A stretch of 64,000 bases of DNA, taken from positions 13,099,512 through 13,163,511 of the forward strand of contig NW_024037048.1 of assembly GCF_015706575.1 (NCBI RefSeq), given 5' to 3'. The position numbers were made by a program, and so were the translations under genes. A model generated the notes under the pieces. That model saw only the letters and a list, made by a program, of their open reading frames with translations. It did no database searches and was not told where the DNA came from. The first letter of the stretch is position 1, and the number at the start of each line of letters is the position of its first letter. Shown in pieces: positions 32,510 to 45,445 of the stretch. The DNA comes from Patiria miniata. Lineage: Eukaryota > Echinodermata > Asteroidea > Valvatida > Asterinidae.

Positions 32510-35500
32510 CTGGCCATGATGGTTAGTCTTCTCAATTATCCCTTCTAAAAAAATATCCTCCAAGCCATAGTCTCCTCAATTATCCGTTCTAAAAATATCC
32601 TCCTAGCCATAGTCTCCTCAATTATCCCTTCTAAAAATATCCTCCTAGCCATGATGGTTAGTCTCCTCAATGATCTCATCTAAAAAATATCTTCCAAGTC
32701 GTGATGCTGTGTCTGTTCAATAATCTCGTCTAAAAGCCAAGCCATGATGATTACTATCCTAAATTATTATCCATTCTAAAAAAAATAATAACTTCCAAGC
32801 AGTGATGGTTTGTGCGTTCAATAATTTCTTCTAAGAAAAATCCTCCCATTCATAATAGTTAGTTTCCTCAATTATCCCTTCTAAAACAATATCCTCCAAG
32901 CCGTAATGGTTTTTATTTCAATAAACCCTTCCAAAAATCCTCCTAGCCATGATGTTTAGCCTCCTCAATTTTCCCTTCTAAAATATCCTCCTAGCCGTGG
33001 TGATTAGTCTCCTCAATTATCCCTTCTAAAATATATCATCAAAGCCATGATGGTTTTCATTTCAATAATCTCTTCCAAAAAAATCCTCCTTGCAGTGATG
33101 ATTAGTCTCCACCATAATTATCCCTTCATTTTAGAAAAGATCCTCCTATCCATGATGGTTAGTCTCCTCAATTTTCCCTTCTAAAATATCCTCCTAGCCG
33201 TGGTGATTAGTCTCCTCAATTATCCCTTCTAAAATATATCATCCAAGCCATGATGGTTTTCATCTCAATAATCTCTTAAAAAAATCCTCCTTGCAGTGAT
33301 GATTAGTCTCCACAATAATTATCCCTTTAGAAAAGATCCTCCTATCCATGATGGTTAGTTTCCTTAATAATTATCAAATCTACAACATATCCTCCTTGCC
33401 AGGATGATAGTCTCCTGAATTATCCCTTCTAAAAAATATCCTTCTAGCCATGATGGTTTTCATTTCAATAATCCCTTCTAAAAAATATCCTCTTAACCGT
33501 GATAAGTCACCTCAATTATCCCTGTAAAAAAAACCTCCTAGCCGTGGTGATAAGCCTCCTCAATTATCCCTTTTCAAAAAAATATCATCCTAGCAATGAT
33601 GGTCAATCTCCTCAATGATCACATCTAAAAAAATATCCTCCAAGTCCAGATGATTAGTTTCCTCAATTATCTCTTCTAAAAAATATCCTCCAAGCCATGA
33701 TGGTTTGTCTCCTCAATTATCCCTTCTAAAACAATATCCTCCTGGCCATGATGGTTAGTCTCCTTAATTATCCCTTTAAAAAATATCCTCCATGCCATGT
33801 TGCTTTTCATTCAATAATCCCTTCTAAAAAAAATCTTCCTAGCCGTGATGATAAGTCTCCTCATTTAACCCTTCTAGAAATATCCTCCTAGCCATGATGA
33901 TTAGTCTTCTCAATTATCACCTTAAAAAATATCCTCCAAGTCATGATGATTAGTGTCTTCAATTATCACATCTTAAAGATAACATCCAAGCCATGATGGT
34001 TTGTCTGTTCATATAATCAATAATAATAATGTTCAATAATCCCTTCTAAAAAGATACCTCCTTGTTATGAGTGTGAGTCTCCGCAATTATCCCTTCTAGA
34101 AATTATCCTCCAAGCAATTATGGTTAGTCTCCTCAATTATCACATCTAAAAATTAACTTCCAAGCCGTGATGGTTGGTCTGTTCAATAATCTCGTCTGAA
34201 AAATATTCTCCAAGCCGTGATGTTTTTTATTTCAATAAGCCCTTCTAAATAAAAATATCCTCCTAGCCATGATGAGAAGTCTCCTCAATTAATCCTTCTC
34301 AAAAATCTCCTCGTCTCCTCAAAAATCTTCCAAGCCGTGATGGATTGTGTGTTCAATAATCTCTTCTAAAAATATCCTCCTAGCCATGATGGTTTGTCTC
34401 CTCATTTATCCCTTCTAAACATATCCTCCTAGCCATGATGGTTAGTCTCCTCAATTATCCCTTCTAAAAATATCGTACAAGCCGTGATGATAAGTCTCCT
34501 CGATTATCCCTTCTCAAAAAATATCTTCCAAGCCGTGATGGAAAGTGTGTTCAATAATCTCTTCTAAAACATATCCTCCAAGTCAAGATGATTAGTCTCC
34601 TCAATTATCCCTTCAAAAAACTATCCTCCGAGCCATGATGGTTTTCATTCAATAATCCCTCTGAAAAATATCCTCCTAACCGTGATGAATAGTCTCCTTA
34701 ATTATCCCTTCTAAAAAATATCCTCCAAGCAATGATAGTTAGTCTCCTCCATTATCCCTTCAAAAATATCTTCCAAGCCGTGATGATTAGTCTTCTCAAT
34801 TATCCCTTCCTTCTAAAACATATCATCCAATCCATGATGTTTTTCATTTCAATAATCCCTTCTACAAATATCCTCCCAGCCGTGATTATTAGCCTCCTCA
34901 ATTATCCCTTTAAAAAATATCCTCGTAGCCATGATGATTAGTCTCCTCATTTAGCACTTCTAAAAAATATCCTCCTAGCCATGAGGGTTAGTCCCCTCAA
35001 TGATCACATCTAAAAAAATATCTTCCAAGCCTTGATGGTTTGTCTGTACAATAATCTCGTCTAAAAAATATCCTCTAACCATGACAGTTTTTAATTTAAT
35101 AATCCCTTCTAAAAAATATCCTCCTAGCCGTGATGATAAGTCTCCTAAATTATCCCTTCTAAAAACAATATCTTCCAAGCCGAGATCGATTGTGTGTTCA
35201 ATAATCTCTTCTACAAAAATATCCTCCAAGCAATGATTGTTTTTATTTTAATAATCCCCTCTAAAAATCCTCCTGGCCATGATGGTTTGTCTCCTCAATT
35301 ATCCCTTCTAAAACAATATCCTCCTGGCCATGATGGTTAATCTCCTCAATTTTCCCTTCTAAAATATCCTCCTAGCCGTGGTGATTAGTCTCCTCAATTA
35401 TCCCTTCTAAAATATATCATCCAAGCCATGATGGTTTTCATCTCAATAATCTCTTAAAAAAATCCTCCTTGCAGTGATGATTAGTCTCCACAATAATTAT

Positions 35501-37540
35501 CCCTTTAGAAAAGATCCTCCTATCCATGATGGTTAGTTTCCTTAATAATTATCAAATCTACAACATATCCTCCTTGCCAGGATGATAGTCTCCTGAATTA
35601 TCCCTTCTAAAAAATATCCTTCTAGCCATGATGGTTTTCATTTCAATAATCCCTTCTAAAAAATATCCTCTTAACCGTGATAAGTCACCTCAATTATCCC
35701 TGTAAAAAAAACCTCCTAGCCGTGGTGATAAGCCTCCTCAATTATCCCTTTTCAAAAAAATATCCTCCAAGCCATGATGGTTTGTCTCCTCAATTATCCC
35801 TTCTAAAACAATATCCTCCTGGCCATGATGGTTAGTCTCCTTAATTATCCCTTTAAAAAATATCCTCCATGCCATGTTGCTTTTCATTCAATAATCCCTT
35901 CTAAAAAAAATCTTCCTAGCCGTGATGATAAGTCTCCTCATTTAACCCTTCTAAAAATATCCTCCTAGCCATGATGATTAGTCTTCTCAATTATCACCTT
36001 AAAAAATATCCTCCAAGTCATGATGATTAGTGTCTTCAATTATCACATCTTAAAGATAACATCCAAGCCATGATGGTTTGTCTGTTCATATAATCAATAA
36101 TAATAATGTTCAATAATCCCTTCTAAAAAGATACCTCCTTGTTATGAGTGTGAGTCTCCGCAATTATCCCTTCTAGAAATTATCCTCCAAGCAATTATGG
36201 TTAGTCTCCTCAATTATCACATCTAAAAATTAACTTCCAAGCCGTGATGGTTGGTCTGTTCAATAATCTCGTCTGAAAAATATTCTCCAAGCCGTGATGT
36301 TTTTTATTTCAATAAGCCCTTCTAAATAAAAATATCCTCCTAGCCATGATGAGAAGTCTCCTCAATTAATCCTTCTCAAAAATCTCCTCGTCTCCTCAAA
36401 AATCTTCCAAGCCGTGATGGATTGTGTGTTCAATAATCTCTTCTAAAAATATCCTCCTAGCCATGATGGTTTGTCTCCTCATTTATCCCTTCTAAACATA
36501 TCCTCCTAGCCATGATGGTTAGTCTCCTCAATTATCCCTTCTAAAAATATCGTACAAGCCGTGATGATAAGTCTCCTCGATTATCCCTTCTCAAAAAATA
36601 TCTTCCAAGCCGTGATGGAAAGTGTGTTCAATAATCTCTTCTAAAACATATCCTCCAAGTCAAGATGATTAGTCTCCTCAATTATCCCTTCAAAAAACTA
36701 TCCTCCGAGCCATGATGGTTTTCATTCAATAATCCCTCTGAAAAATATCCTCCTAACCGTGATGAATAGTCTCCTTAATTATCCCTTCTAAAAAATATCC
36801 TCCAAGCAATGATAGTTAGTCTCCTCCATTATCCCTTCAAAAATATCTTCCAAGCCGTGATGATTAGTCTTCTCAATTATCCCTTCCTTCTAAAACATAT
36901 CATCCAATCCATGATGTTTTTCATTTCAATAATCCCTTCTACAAATATCCTCCCAGCCGTGATTATTAGCCTCCTCAATTATCCCTTTAAAAAATATCCT
37001 CGTAGCCATGATGATTAGTCTCCTCATTTAGCACTTCTAAAAAATATCCTCCTAGCCATGAGGGTTAGTCCCCTCAATGATCACATCTAAAAAAATATCT
37101 TCCAAGCCTTGATGGTTTGTCTGTACAATAATCTCGTCTAAAAAATATCCTCTAACCATGACAGTTTTTAATTTAATAATCCCTTCTAAAAAATATCCTC
37201 CTAGCCGTGATGATAAGTCTCCTAAATTATCCCTTCTAAAAACAATATCTTCCAAGCCGAGATCGATTGTGTGTTCAATAATCTCTTCTACAAAAATATC
37301 CTCCAAGCAATGATTGTTTTTATTTTAATAATCCCCTCTAAAAATCCTCCTGGCCATGATGGTTTGTCTCCTCAATTATCCCTTCTAAAACAATATCCTC
37401 CTGGCCATGATGGTTAATCTCCTCAATTATCCCTTCTAAAAATATCCTCTAAGCCATGATGATTAGTCTTCTCAATTATCCTTTCAAAAAAATATTCTCC
37501 TAACCATGATGGTTTTCATTCAATAATCCCTTCTAAAAAA
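32510..37540. repeat. 5 kb minisatellite, unit about 50 bp, with 2.1 kb higher-order duplication
   Basis: Around 100 imperfect units of AATATCCTCCTAGCCATGAT, then GGTTAGTCTCCTCAATTATC and CCTTCT are present. This is the reverse complement of the minisatellite in the SLC12 introns. Within it, 33168-35340 is repeated as 35341-37417 with almost no change, except for about 98 bp (two units) missing from the second copy. Short ORFs here are repeat artefacts. Confidence 0.93.
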
Positions 37541-37544
37541 ATCT

Positions 37545-38015
37545 TATAGAACTGCGCCTGGAACACACCTTTTTGAACCGTAGCCTTTTTGTTTGTGGTC
37601 TTTGAATCAACATGCGATTCAGTTTCAAATTCTCCCTATTATAACTAACTTCGTTCGATGACGTAACAATGCTGAATTGTCGCAAAGACGTTTATGGTAA
37701 TTCAAAGAATATTTATGGCTGCAGACCAGCAAATAAACTGCCATGGACATCAGTGATAAATACCCCCACTTGTAAAGATCAGGACAAATACTCACAACTC
37801 TCCTAGGTGTTTGAGACACCCATCAATTACAGCTTATTTCATCATCTTTCATTGTCCGTTCAATTTTTGCGGTATAATCCGACGACCTTTTGGGATAAAA
37901 ATTCCATCCAAAGATGATGACCCTGTAGTCCTGTAGCCTATCGCCCAAGGCACAATCTGCCACTTCACAAAACAATGAACACTCAGGTTTATTAGGACAA
38001 AAGATATTGCTCAAA
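37545..38015. other. Spacer before block 2, no gene recognised
   Basis: Unique-looking AT-rich sequence separates the end of the minisatellite from the small transposon at 38016. No exon or repeat was recognised. Confidence 0.4.
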
Positions 38016-38178
38016 CAGGGGCGGATCCTGGAATTTTTGCAGGGGGAGGGTCAGGCTCCTAAAAAAATTAACAAATTGTTGTGACAGGCGAACGGGTAAT
38101 ATTTTGTGTGCATGTTTCACATCGGGGGCAGGGGGGGGGGGGGTCGGCCCCCCTCCCCACCCTCTGGATCCGCGCCTG
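38016..38178. mobile_element. Small hAT-like MITE
   Basis: CAGGGGCGGATCC and GGATCCGCGCCTG form inverted ends, with G- and C-runs inside. Both flanks read tcaaa. CAGGGGCGGATCC ends are widespread among non-autonomous hAT-type elements. Confidence 0.65.
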
Positions 38179-38230
38179 TCAAAATATTTTGTCAAATTTT
38201 GACCTGAAATGCTTGTAATTTGATGTATGA

Positions 38231-38249
38231 TGACGTCATGACGACGTCA
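38231..38249 (+). promoter_or_regulatory. Upstream tandem CRE pair
   Basis: TGACGTCA (38231-38238) and CGACGTCA (38242-38249) have the same 11-bp spacing as the promoter pairs at 64-82 and 38502-38520. No TATA box follows directly, so it may be an upstream enhancer or a duplicated promoter fragment. Confidence 0.5.
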
Positions 38250-38501
38250 CTAAAATATCCACATCTTCACACTAAGGTTCATGTTCATATCAGGTTTCGT
38301 CTTTCTGCAACTTCGTTTTGCATTTTAAATTCACCTAAATTTGACCTACCAGTAACCCCGGAAGGAAAGGTTAGACGACTTTACCTTCGAATATCAAAAA
38401 TGTTTATCAATCTATAGTCAATCAGATTTCAAAGTGTGAACATGATTGTTCATTTTGTTAATGAGGTTTTGCAGTGAAATTGCTTGTAATTAAATACCCG
38501 A

Positions 38502-38530
38502 TGACGTCATTACGACGTCAGAGTATAAAA
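38502..38530 (+). promoter_or_regulatory. Promoter: CRE pair plus TATA box (C1q copy 2)
   Basis: TGACGTCA at 38502-38509, CGACGTCA (one mismatch) at 38513-38520 and TATAAAA at 38524-38530. The layout matches copy 1, but the second CRE has lost its perfect palindrome, so the two genes could respond differently. Confidence 0.65.
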
Positions 38531-40987
38531 AGGTATACCTCTGAGTCAGTGTTGATGTTTGTTAAAGGTTTGAAGTCTGTACTGTTCAGAAGAAAAGTCG
38601 CAGATAATTATTGTCAGAAAAAAAAAACAAGAAAGAAAGAAAGAAAGAAATTTCTTAACATTTCCAAACAATGATCGGGTAGTACCCGATCACCCAAATA
38701 TATCAGGGTTTTGTTGTTCGGAATGAGGAATTCCTGTCTGACATTATTTCCGCCTCTACTTTCATTTCGCACGCTTCAAACTAAAATATTGTTCACATAC
38801 TGACTGGTTTAGTTTTTGATAAAGTTGAAATCTTGTCACTATAATGGATAGCACAGTGTACATTCACGGAAAGTTGTATTGTCAAAACAAAGGCTATCAG
38901 TAGGACTTTTTTTAGTCATATCTGATTGCAGTATTTTGAAGAGTTTAAAACATCAAGTTCCCTGCTGATTTCAGAATAGTTTCAACTGATTGTGATTAAT
39001 GCTTAAACAAATTCACGCACTTTTAATACTTTAAAAAATATTTCTTTCTTTGGTTTACAGAAGACATATTGCGAAAGCTCCATTCTTTGTAAATAACCTC
39101 ACCAATAAAATCAGTATGATCAACCACCCCTTATTTTCTTCCTCATTTTGCCATTTTAATGTTATCAATTTAATTTTAAAACACGGAAACTCTGGTGCAA
39201 TGTACTCACATTGTTTCCCGGCAATGAAACTAATTCAGGATCAACAGTTATGGGGAAGTTGGTCACGGAAGAACGTTTATCAGGAAATCCGGACATCAAA
39301 AACATTCCTGTCTTATTGTGTGTTATTGCTCAAGCAGTACCCTTTCAACTTTGCCATTTCGCTAGAGTTCACAGTGCGCTTTGATCATCAAGATACATTC
39401 AGCAGGATGAACGAGTCATGAATATAGAGGGCGCAAATACAAACGGACCGGATCGTGATATGATGCACACAGTTTTAGACCAGTTCAAATTGCTTTATTT
39501 AACTGGGTGAATTTGTAGAAATCATGTGTAGAGTTGGTGTTTGTACAAATTACTCAGGCTGTCTGTTCGCCTGAAGAGATTGAAGCAAAAGCTCTCGGAT
39601 GAATTCACTCATGTATTTGCATGTAGGGTTCCACTCAGCATGCCGCTGAGATTCTGTTGGATATTTGGACAAACAGCCATATTGATTTTTGGCTTATTTT
39701 TCGAAAGTTTTTGGTGATTGGTACAGATTTTCACAAATCTGAAATATTTTGCGAGACAAGTTTCAGTTGACAAACAGATGGTGGCTTACTAGAGCCAAAC
39801 CGGTGCGCCGATTTCCTAACCGGAAAATAAATCTTTATGGAACGACTGTAACTTGACTGCGGTAGTCCAGCTGTAGTGTTTGCGCCCCTACTTCCTTGGT
39901 ATGAGATCGATTTCCCCCACAAATGCAGAAACTGTATGCTCATTGTGATTCCTATAACTACAAGTTCAAGCAACCTTGAACCAGTTAGAGGAACATTTGA
40001 TCAATTGCTCACAATCTTAAGTATGATGCAGCACAACTAACTTTTCAACTTTTAGCTTGGTTGATGCTTTACATTTGACCAAAACAGATCAATTAAAGGG
40101 ATTATTTTTTTGGTTCTTGTCACTGAATTTCGTTGCTATCACACGTTAATAGTCTGCCCACCGGCACACTATTTCGAAAACGTCTTCAGTTTTTTAAGAC
40201 GATATATCTTGTCTGATATAACACTATACATACACAAAATAATTCAGTGTCAAAAACAAAGCTGTTCAGACTCGACTGGTTTTGAATCAAATTTTGGGAG
40301 CATTTTTTTAAGAGCTCATTACATCAAGTTCCCTGCTGTGATTCAGAATAGTTGAAATGTATCGATATTCGCACTTATTCAAAATAATTCATGCACTTGT
40401 AATAGTTCAAGTAAAAAATTACTGAATTAACATTTTGGTTTAAAGAAAACAATCTTGCGAAAGTTCGACTCTTTAACCTAAACAGTATATAGGTATGATC
40501 AACCACCCCCTTATTTTCTGCCTCGCTTTTTCCCTGTTTAATTTATCATTTTAATTTTTAAACATGAAATCCTGATTCGATGTACTCGCATTGTATTCCG
40601 GCAATCACTCAAACTAATTCAGGATGAAGAGTTATGGAGAAGTTGGTCACGGAAGAACGTTCCTCAGGAAATCCGGACAACTCAAACATGCCCGTCTTAT
40701 TTTGTGTTATCATTTATGTGGATACTCAGTATCCTTTGAACTTTGTTGTTAAACTGTGTCATTTCGCTAGAGTTCACAGTGCGCCATTCCGGTTTGATCA
40801 TCAAACATTGAAGCATTGCAGGATGAACGTGTCACTGAATATAGAGGGCGCAACTACAAACGGACCGGATCGTGATGCTGCTCACAGTTTATTCAAGTTC
40901 AAATTGCTTTATCTAGTTGGATTCATTTGTAGCAATCATGTACAGCGTTGATGTCTGTGCACATTATTCGTCCCTTCTGTTCCCTGT

Positions 40988-41294
40988 CAAGGGCGGATCC
41001 AGAACACAATTTTTGGGGGTAGCCCCCCAAAAAAATTGGTCCCCGGAAAGTGGGTCCAAAAAAATACGGCGTGGGGTTCAGGGCCCGCTTAATCATGGGC
41101 CCCGAATTCTTTGTAATTCTAAATGCTCTGTGGCGATCTGAGGAAATTTCTGACCACTTTAACTATTTTTTGTTTCGAAAAGATGGTAGTGTACCCAGTG
41201 CCTGCCTTTATTGCGACGTCACTTAAAAATCAAAATTGTTGGGTTTTTTTTTGGGGGGGGGGGGGCATGGTCCCCCCCCCCCGGATCCGCCTTG
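40988..41294. mobile_element. hAT-like MITE (block 2 copy)
   Basis: This is the same insertion as 2569-2881, with ends CAAGGGCGGATCC and GGATCCGCCTTG. The homopolymers differ in length between copies. Confidence 0.6.
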
Positions 41295-42116
41295 TCCGCT
41301 GTTCGTCTTAAAATATGAAGCACAAGCTCTGTTTGCATGCAGGGTTCCACTCAGCATGCCACTTAGATTCCGTTGAATATTTTCTTGAAATGGCGATAGT
41401 AGTATTTGCTGAATACTTTGAAAGTGTTTGGTCAGTTGGTACAGAAATAATAATAAAAATTTTTTTTTTTTTTCGTGAGAAGCAACAAAATGGCTTAAAA
41501 ACTTAAGAAGGTCGCAACTAACCTGTTGAAGTTTCAGCTCAGTGGATACTATCATTGAGAAAAAAGCAGAGAAAACGTATGCACTATTTTGTTAGATCTC
41601 GTTACTTGATTCCGTGCTTTATAACACCTTAACTATATTTTTTAATTTTAAAAACACCTGCAAAGTTTTCAACCGATATATCAGGCGAAATACTTTCATC
41701 GGGTATTTGATACCAGTCTTATCTTCACTCTCAGCATTGCAAGGTTTCTGTCATTAAATGTACTTTTCCGGGCAATTGCAAATGATCCTACGTGGCCTTA
41801 AATTCTTTTTGCATACAGATTTCTCTCAGAAAATCTGGGCATTTGTTTTGGCAGTTACTGCGTTTGATTCGAAAATATTAAATCCTTCAAAGAAGACATG
41901 AATATTGTTGCTCGTGTGTGGGTCTGTTCAGGGCCGTTGCATGCAGGACGCATTCCGCTTAAAAAATATATTATCAATCCAGATCACATTTCGCCCGACA
42001 GAGATTTTGATCTGGGGGTGTTTTACTTGTGAAATTCAGCTATGCCTCCCCCAACAGCCCCCAAGATATCTCCCAGCGGATTTTCAATGACTCATTTTCG
42101 TTGGTATTATTTCCAG

Positions 42117-42178
42117 CTCGCAATCTGCTGAGTGTTGAGGATTCCCTTCGTGATAGAATTCAAGAACGTTACATCGAG
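42117..42178 (+). other. Noncoding 5' exon of C1q copy 2 (type 1)
   Basis: The 62-nt exon has the same acceptor and donor as 3959-4020. It differs at one base near the end (ACATCGAG for ACGTCGAG). Confidence 0.6.
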
Positions 42179-43998
42179 GTGAGTGTCTGTTATTTGACAT
42201 TTTCCTCACTCAATCATCAGAACAGAGCAGTGATTTTGGTGGGAGACTGTATTTTTCTCCATATTTATACACCTTTTGGTCAAAATTTTAACAGAAAACA
42301 TCGCTCGAGTGATTATTCCCTCCCCATAACCCTCACCGTAGAACTGTGCCAGACATTTTGGCCTGCAGTCTTTGCAAATTCCTCGTTGAACTCATCAGGG
42401 TGCCTCGAACTTATAGCGGAAACACGCTGAAATGTCCTTCACATTTTTTTTTGCAGGTACATCAGTTGGCAAAAAAAGAGAACTAAGATGAAAACAAATA
42501 TTGATCACACCAATACTTAGTTGCTGTGTAATCAGATTCTTTGGAATTTGTCTTCTGTTATTTATTTTTTAAATCGGAATTGTGTTCGCAACCGTTGTCC
42601 TAATTTTTTCTTGATCGTTGATCACGTTGTAATTCGTTTGTGATTGTTTATCAACTTCGGGAATCATAACATATAGGTTTTCCCGTCCAATTTCGCAACT
42701 TGTTCGTCCAATAAGAGAGACTGTTCATTACATTGAAAAAAGGTCGCAGTTAACGCATTTGATATTTAAAAAAAAAAATATTTACACCCACCAAAGCGTG
42801 TAGGCAACTTTGTCGTGCAAAAGAAAATCAATCGATCTTGCACTGAGTATCTGTAAGAAGAAGTATTCATTTTCAACAAAGTGCAATGGAATAAGGGGTC
42901 CATTTAATTTGTAATTCGCAATTCGCCAAAAAATTAGGGCCTAGGCCTATACGATTTTTTTTTATTTCCACAGAGTGTTTACAACAATTAACAAACTGGT
43001 CACTTAATTGTCCTTACATAAATATCTGTATTTTGACGTAGTATTTTATCGGCGAGTGTTCTAAATGTATTTTCTTCTATCACTTTGACACTTTACATTG
43101 ATACAGTTCTGTTCTGCTTTTTTCATATTCCCTTCCCAGGCATTCCAATCTTTGAAATAGCTGTAGATTCCTTAATCCAAACTTGTCAAAAGCCATGTCA
43201 TTTTATAGGACTCTGTTTTATCACTATAACACAATATCTTGCTCATGCAACTTCCAAATATCATTGAACCGTGCTACTTTTGTAAACGTATGCATCAAAG
43301 TGAATTCCCGAGCGGGACTGAAATTCAAAGCACAAGAAATTCAATGCACAAGTCACGTAATGTGTTGCTTACTTTTCAAGCGTGAATGAAGAATACCCTC
43401 AAATATTTTGAGCTGTCGCTATTAAAGTTCAACCGGGTGTGAAAAGGTCTGCATGTTTTATGCGATTTTGAATAAAAATGTTTTATTATTATTATTAGCA
43501 AACTATGAAATTGGGCGGGAAAACCTATAATATTTCATAGTGAATGAAAAAGTTCATTTCTGCTTTAAAACTCATAGTGAACTGGAGTTAAAAGTAAATT
43601 TGCCTGGACAAGTGCAACAAAAGCTTAGAATGCCAACGAACTTTTGACCGAGTTACTAGTGTCTCAAAAAAAAAAGATTGATGATTTCACAAAAATTAAT
43701 TTGAAAAAAAAATCGTTTCAATAATAACGTTTAAACAAATTGATAGCTTATTTCACGAATCAGTCAATTCGAAAGAAATTGAACAATGCGACATTAAAAC
43801 AGGTTGTTTTTCTTGACGAATTCGGCCGAGAAAACCTACTATTTTAATTACTTGACCCTAATAACTTGGCGAGTATCTGTTTTTGAGTGGCAATGTATCC
43901 CAATGAGAAAAAAATCTCACTCATTTATCTTAATTGATAATAAAATAGTATTAAAATGTAAACGTAACCAGTATTCGTTTGTATGGTTTTTTTTTCAG

Positions 43999-44058
43999 CC
44001 TACACTGAATTCCTTGTGATCTCTTCTTGGACCTGATCTTCAAGAACGAACCATCGAG
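43999..44058 (+). other. Noncoding 5' exon of C1q copy 2 (type 2)
   Basis: The 60-nt exon between tttttcag and GAG|GTGGGTG is identical in layout to 6253-6312. Confidence 0.6.
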
Positions 44059-44542
44059 GTGGGTGTGGTGAGGTTTAATTAATGATTCTATCAGGACCGG
44101 GGAAGGGGCAAGATGTAATCCGCCCCCCCCCCCAAAAAAAAAAAAATACTACAGCTCCGGAACGCTTCGCCCTATCGGAATGCATTTTGGTGACCTTTCT
44201 TAACTCTTATTGGCGGGCGAAATAAAAAAAAATCGATTTGATGGGTTGCCACGACAACCGGTTTTATAAACTAGGCTTTTCATAAATGTTAGCCCCTTGA
44301 TCCCTCATACGCCACTGTTATATAACAAAGAAAACATTCTTCGAACAATGATTCCTCCAATCTCATTTTTTGGGGTTTTTTTTTCTTCAAATCTGACGGC
44401 GGATTGTCATGAATTTTAGACTAGTTCTCCTGTTTATCAAACCTCAATATTTTTCTCTACTCTTCCCGTTTTTAAAAACTATTTTATTGAAAAAAAAATC
44501 TCACCTGATTTGGTTTAGTTTCATGCTTTGTTTACGTACAGA

Positions 44543-45445
44543 ATGAATATCTGCGTGGCAACCGTTCTTTCAATCGCCCTCCTTCTGGGTAACTCCGTCA
44601 ACCTCCGAGCTTCCGTTACTGGGCCGGTTGTATCGGACGGTGATGGTCCTGCGTCTCAGACGGGCCAAACGTGCTGCCAGGAAACTGCTGCAATTGTAGG
44701 AATTTTACAAGGGTCAAAGGGTGATGCAGGTCAAAAAGGAGAGCCGGGTGACGACGGCAGGGGCCTACCGGGCAAGATGGGACCAAGAGGTTTAATTGGG
44801 CCAACAGGGGAAACTGGTGTCAAAGGTCAAAAGGGCGATATCGGCCCCCGGGGTCAGCGGGGAGCACGTGGTGTCAAAGGTCAGTTGGGGCTCCAAGGCC
44901 GTACTGGTTTTGCAGGCGAGCCAGGGCTAATCGGACCGATTGGCCCTCAAGGTGACACTGGGCCTAAAGGTTCAGTCGGGCAAACCGGTCCAACTGGTGT
45001 CAAAGGTCAAAAGGGTGAGCCAGGGGAGACACCAGACGACTCCAACCAGCGGGTAGCATTCACCGTGGTGAGGACGAGCGCCTCGGATACCTCTACGAGT
45101 AACGACTACCGTTTGCCCTTCCAGGCGACCGAGACGCTTCTGCCGGGTACCAGCTTCGATCTCGAGACCGGCACGTTCACGTGTGGTGTGCCGGGCACCT
45201 ACGTGTTCATGTTTTCTGTGTGCAAATATCCTTCCAGCAGCGACCTGCACGTTTATCTCCGGAAGAACGGCGACGTGGTTGTCTCTGGCCTTAGCAATGA
45301 TTCAAGTCACAATGAGCAGGTGTCTGGGAGCGCGGTGGTGGTTCTGCAGCGTGGAGATACGATGTATCTCACAATGTACGGTAGGGCGTGGAGTAATTCC
45401 TATCACCGGACCTCATTCAGTGGCTTCCTCCTTTACCCCGAATAA
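44543..45445 (+). CDS. Secreted collagen-like C1q-domain protein, copy 2
   Basis: The predicted protein has 300 residues. It starts at the ATG directly after the acceptor ttacgtacag. Signal peptide, Cys-Cys linker and collagen stretch differ from copy 1 at only about six residues (for example GDDGRG for GNDGRG). The C1q domain differs at about twenty, in clusters: TSASDTSTSNDYRLP for TSSSDTLNYARLP, KYPSSSDLHVYL for KDYPSSALIVHL, and MYGRAWSNSYHRT for MAGRVYSNSFRYT. Core strands (FTCGVPGTYVFMFSV, SGSAVVVLQRGDTMYLTM, FSGFLLYPE) are unchanged. The gene is convergent with the SLC12 terminal exon about 0.94 kb away. AATAAA overlaps the stop (45441-45446). Confidence 0.93.
   Translation: MNICVATVLSIALLLGNSVNLRASVTGPVVSDGDGPASQTGQTCCQETAAIVGILQGSKGDAGQKGEPGDDGRGLPGKMGPRGLIGPTGETGVKGQKGDIGPRGQRGARGVKGQLGLQGRTGFAGEPGLIGPIGPQGDTGPKGSVGQTGPTGVKGQKGEPGETPDDSNQRVAFTVVRTSASDTSTSNDYRLPFQATETLLPGTSFDLETGTFTCGVPGTYVFMFSVCKYPSSSDLHVYLRKNGDVVVSGLSNDSSHNEQVSGSAVVVLQRGDTMYLTMYGRAWSNSYHRTSFSGFLLYPE

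Noticed and set aside
34732-37306. Repeated ORFs in the 32.5-37.5 kb array
   Set aside because: They arise from the 50-bp unit and are duplicated only because the array is.
32510-37540. Regularly spaced repeats resembling a CRISPR array
   Set aside because: Units abut and vary throughout, with no constant repeat and unique spacer. The surrounding genes are animal genes.
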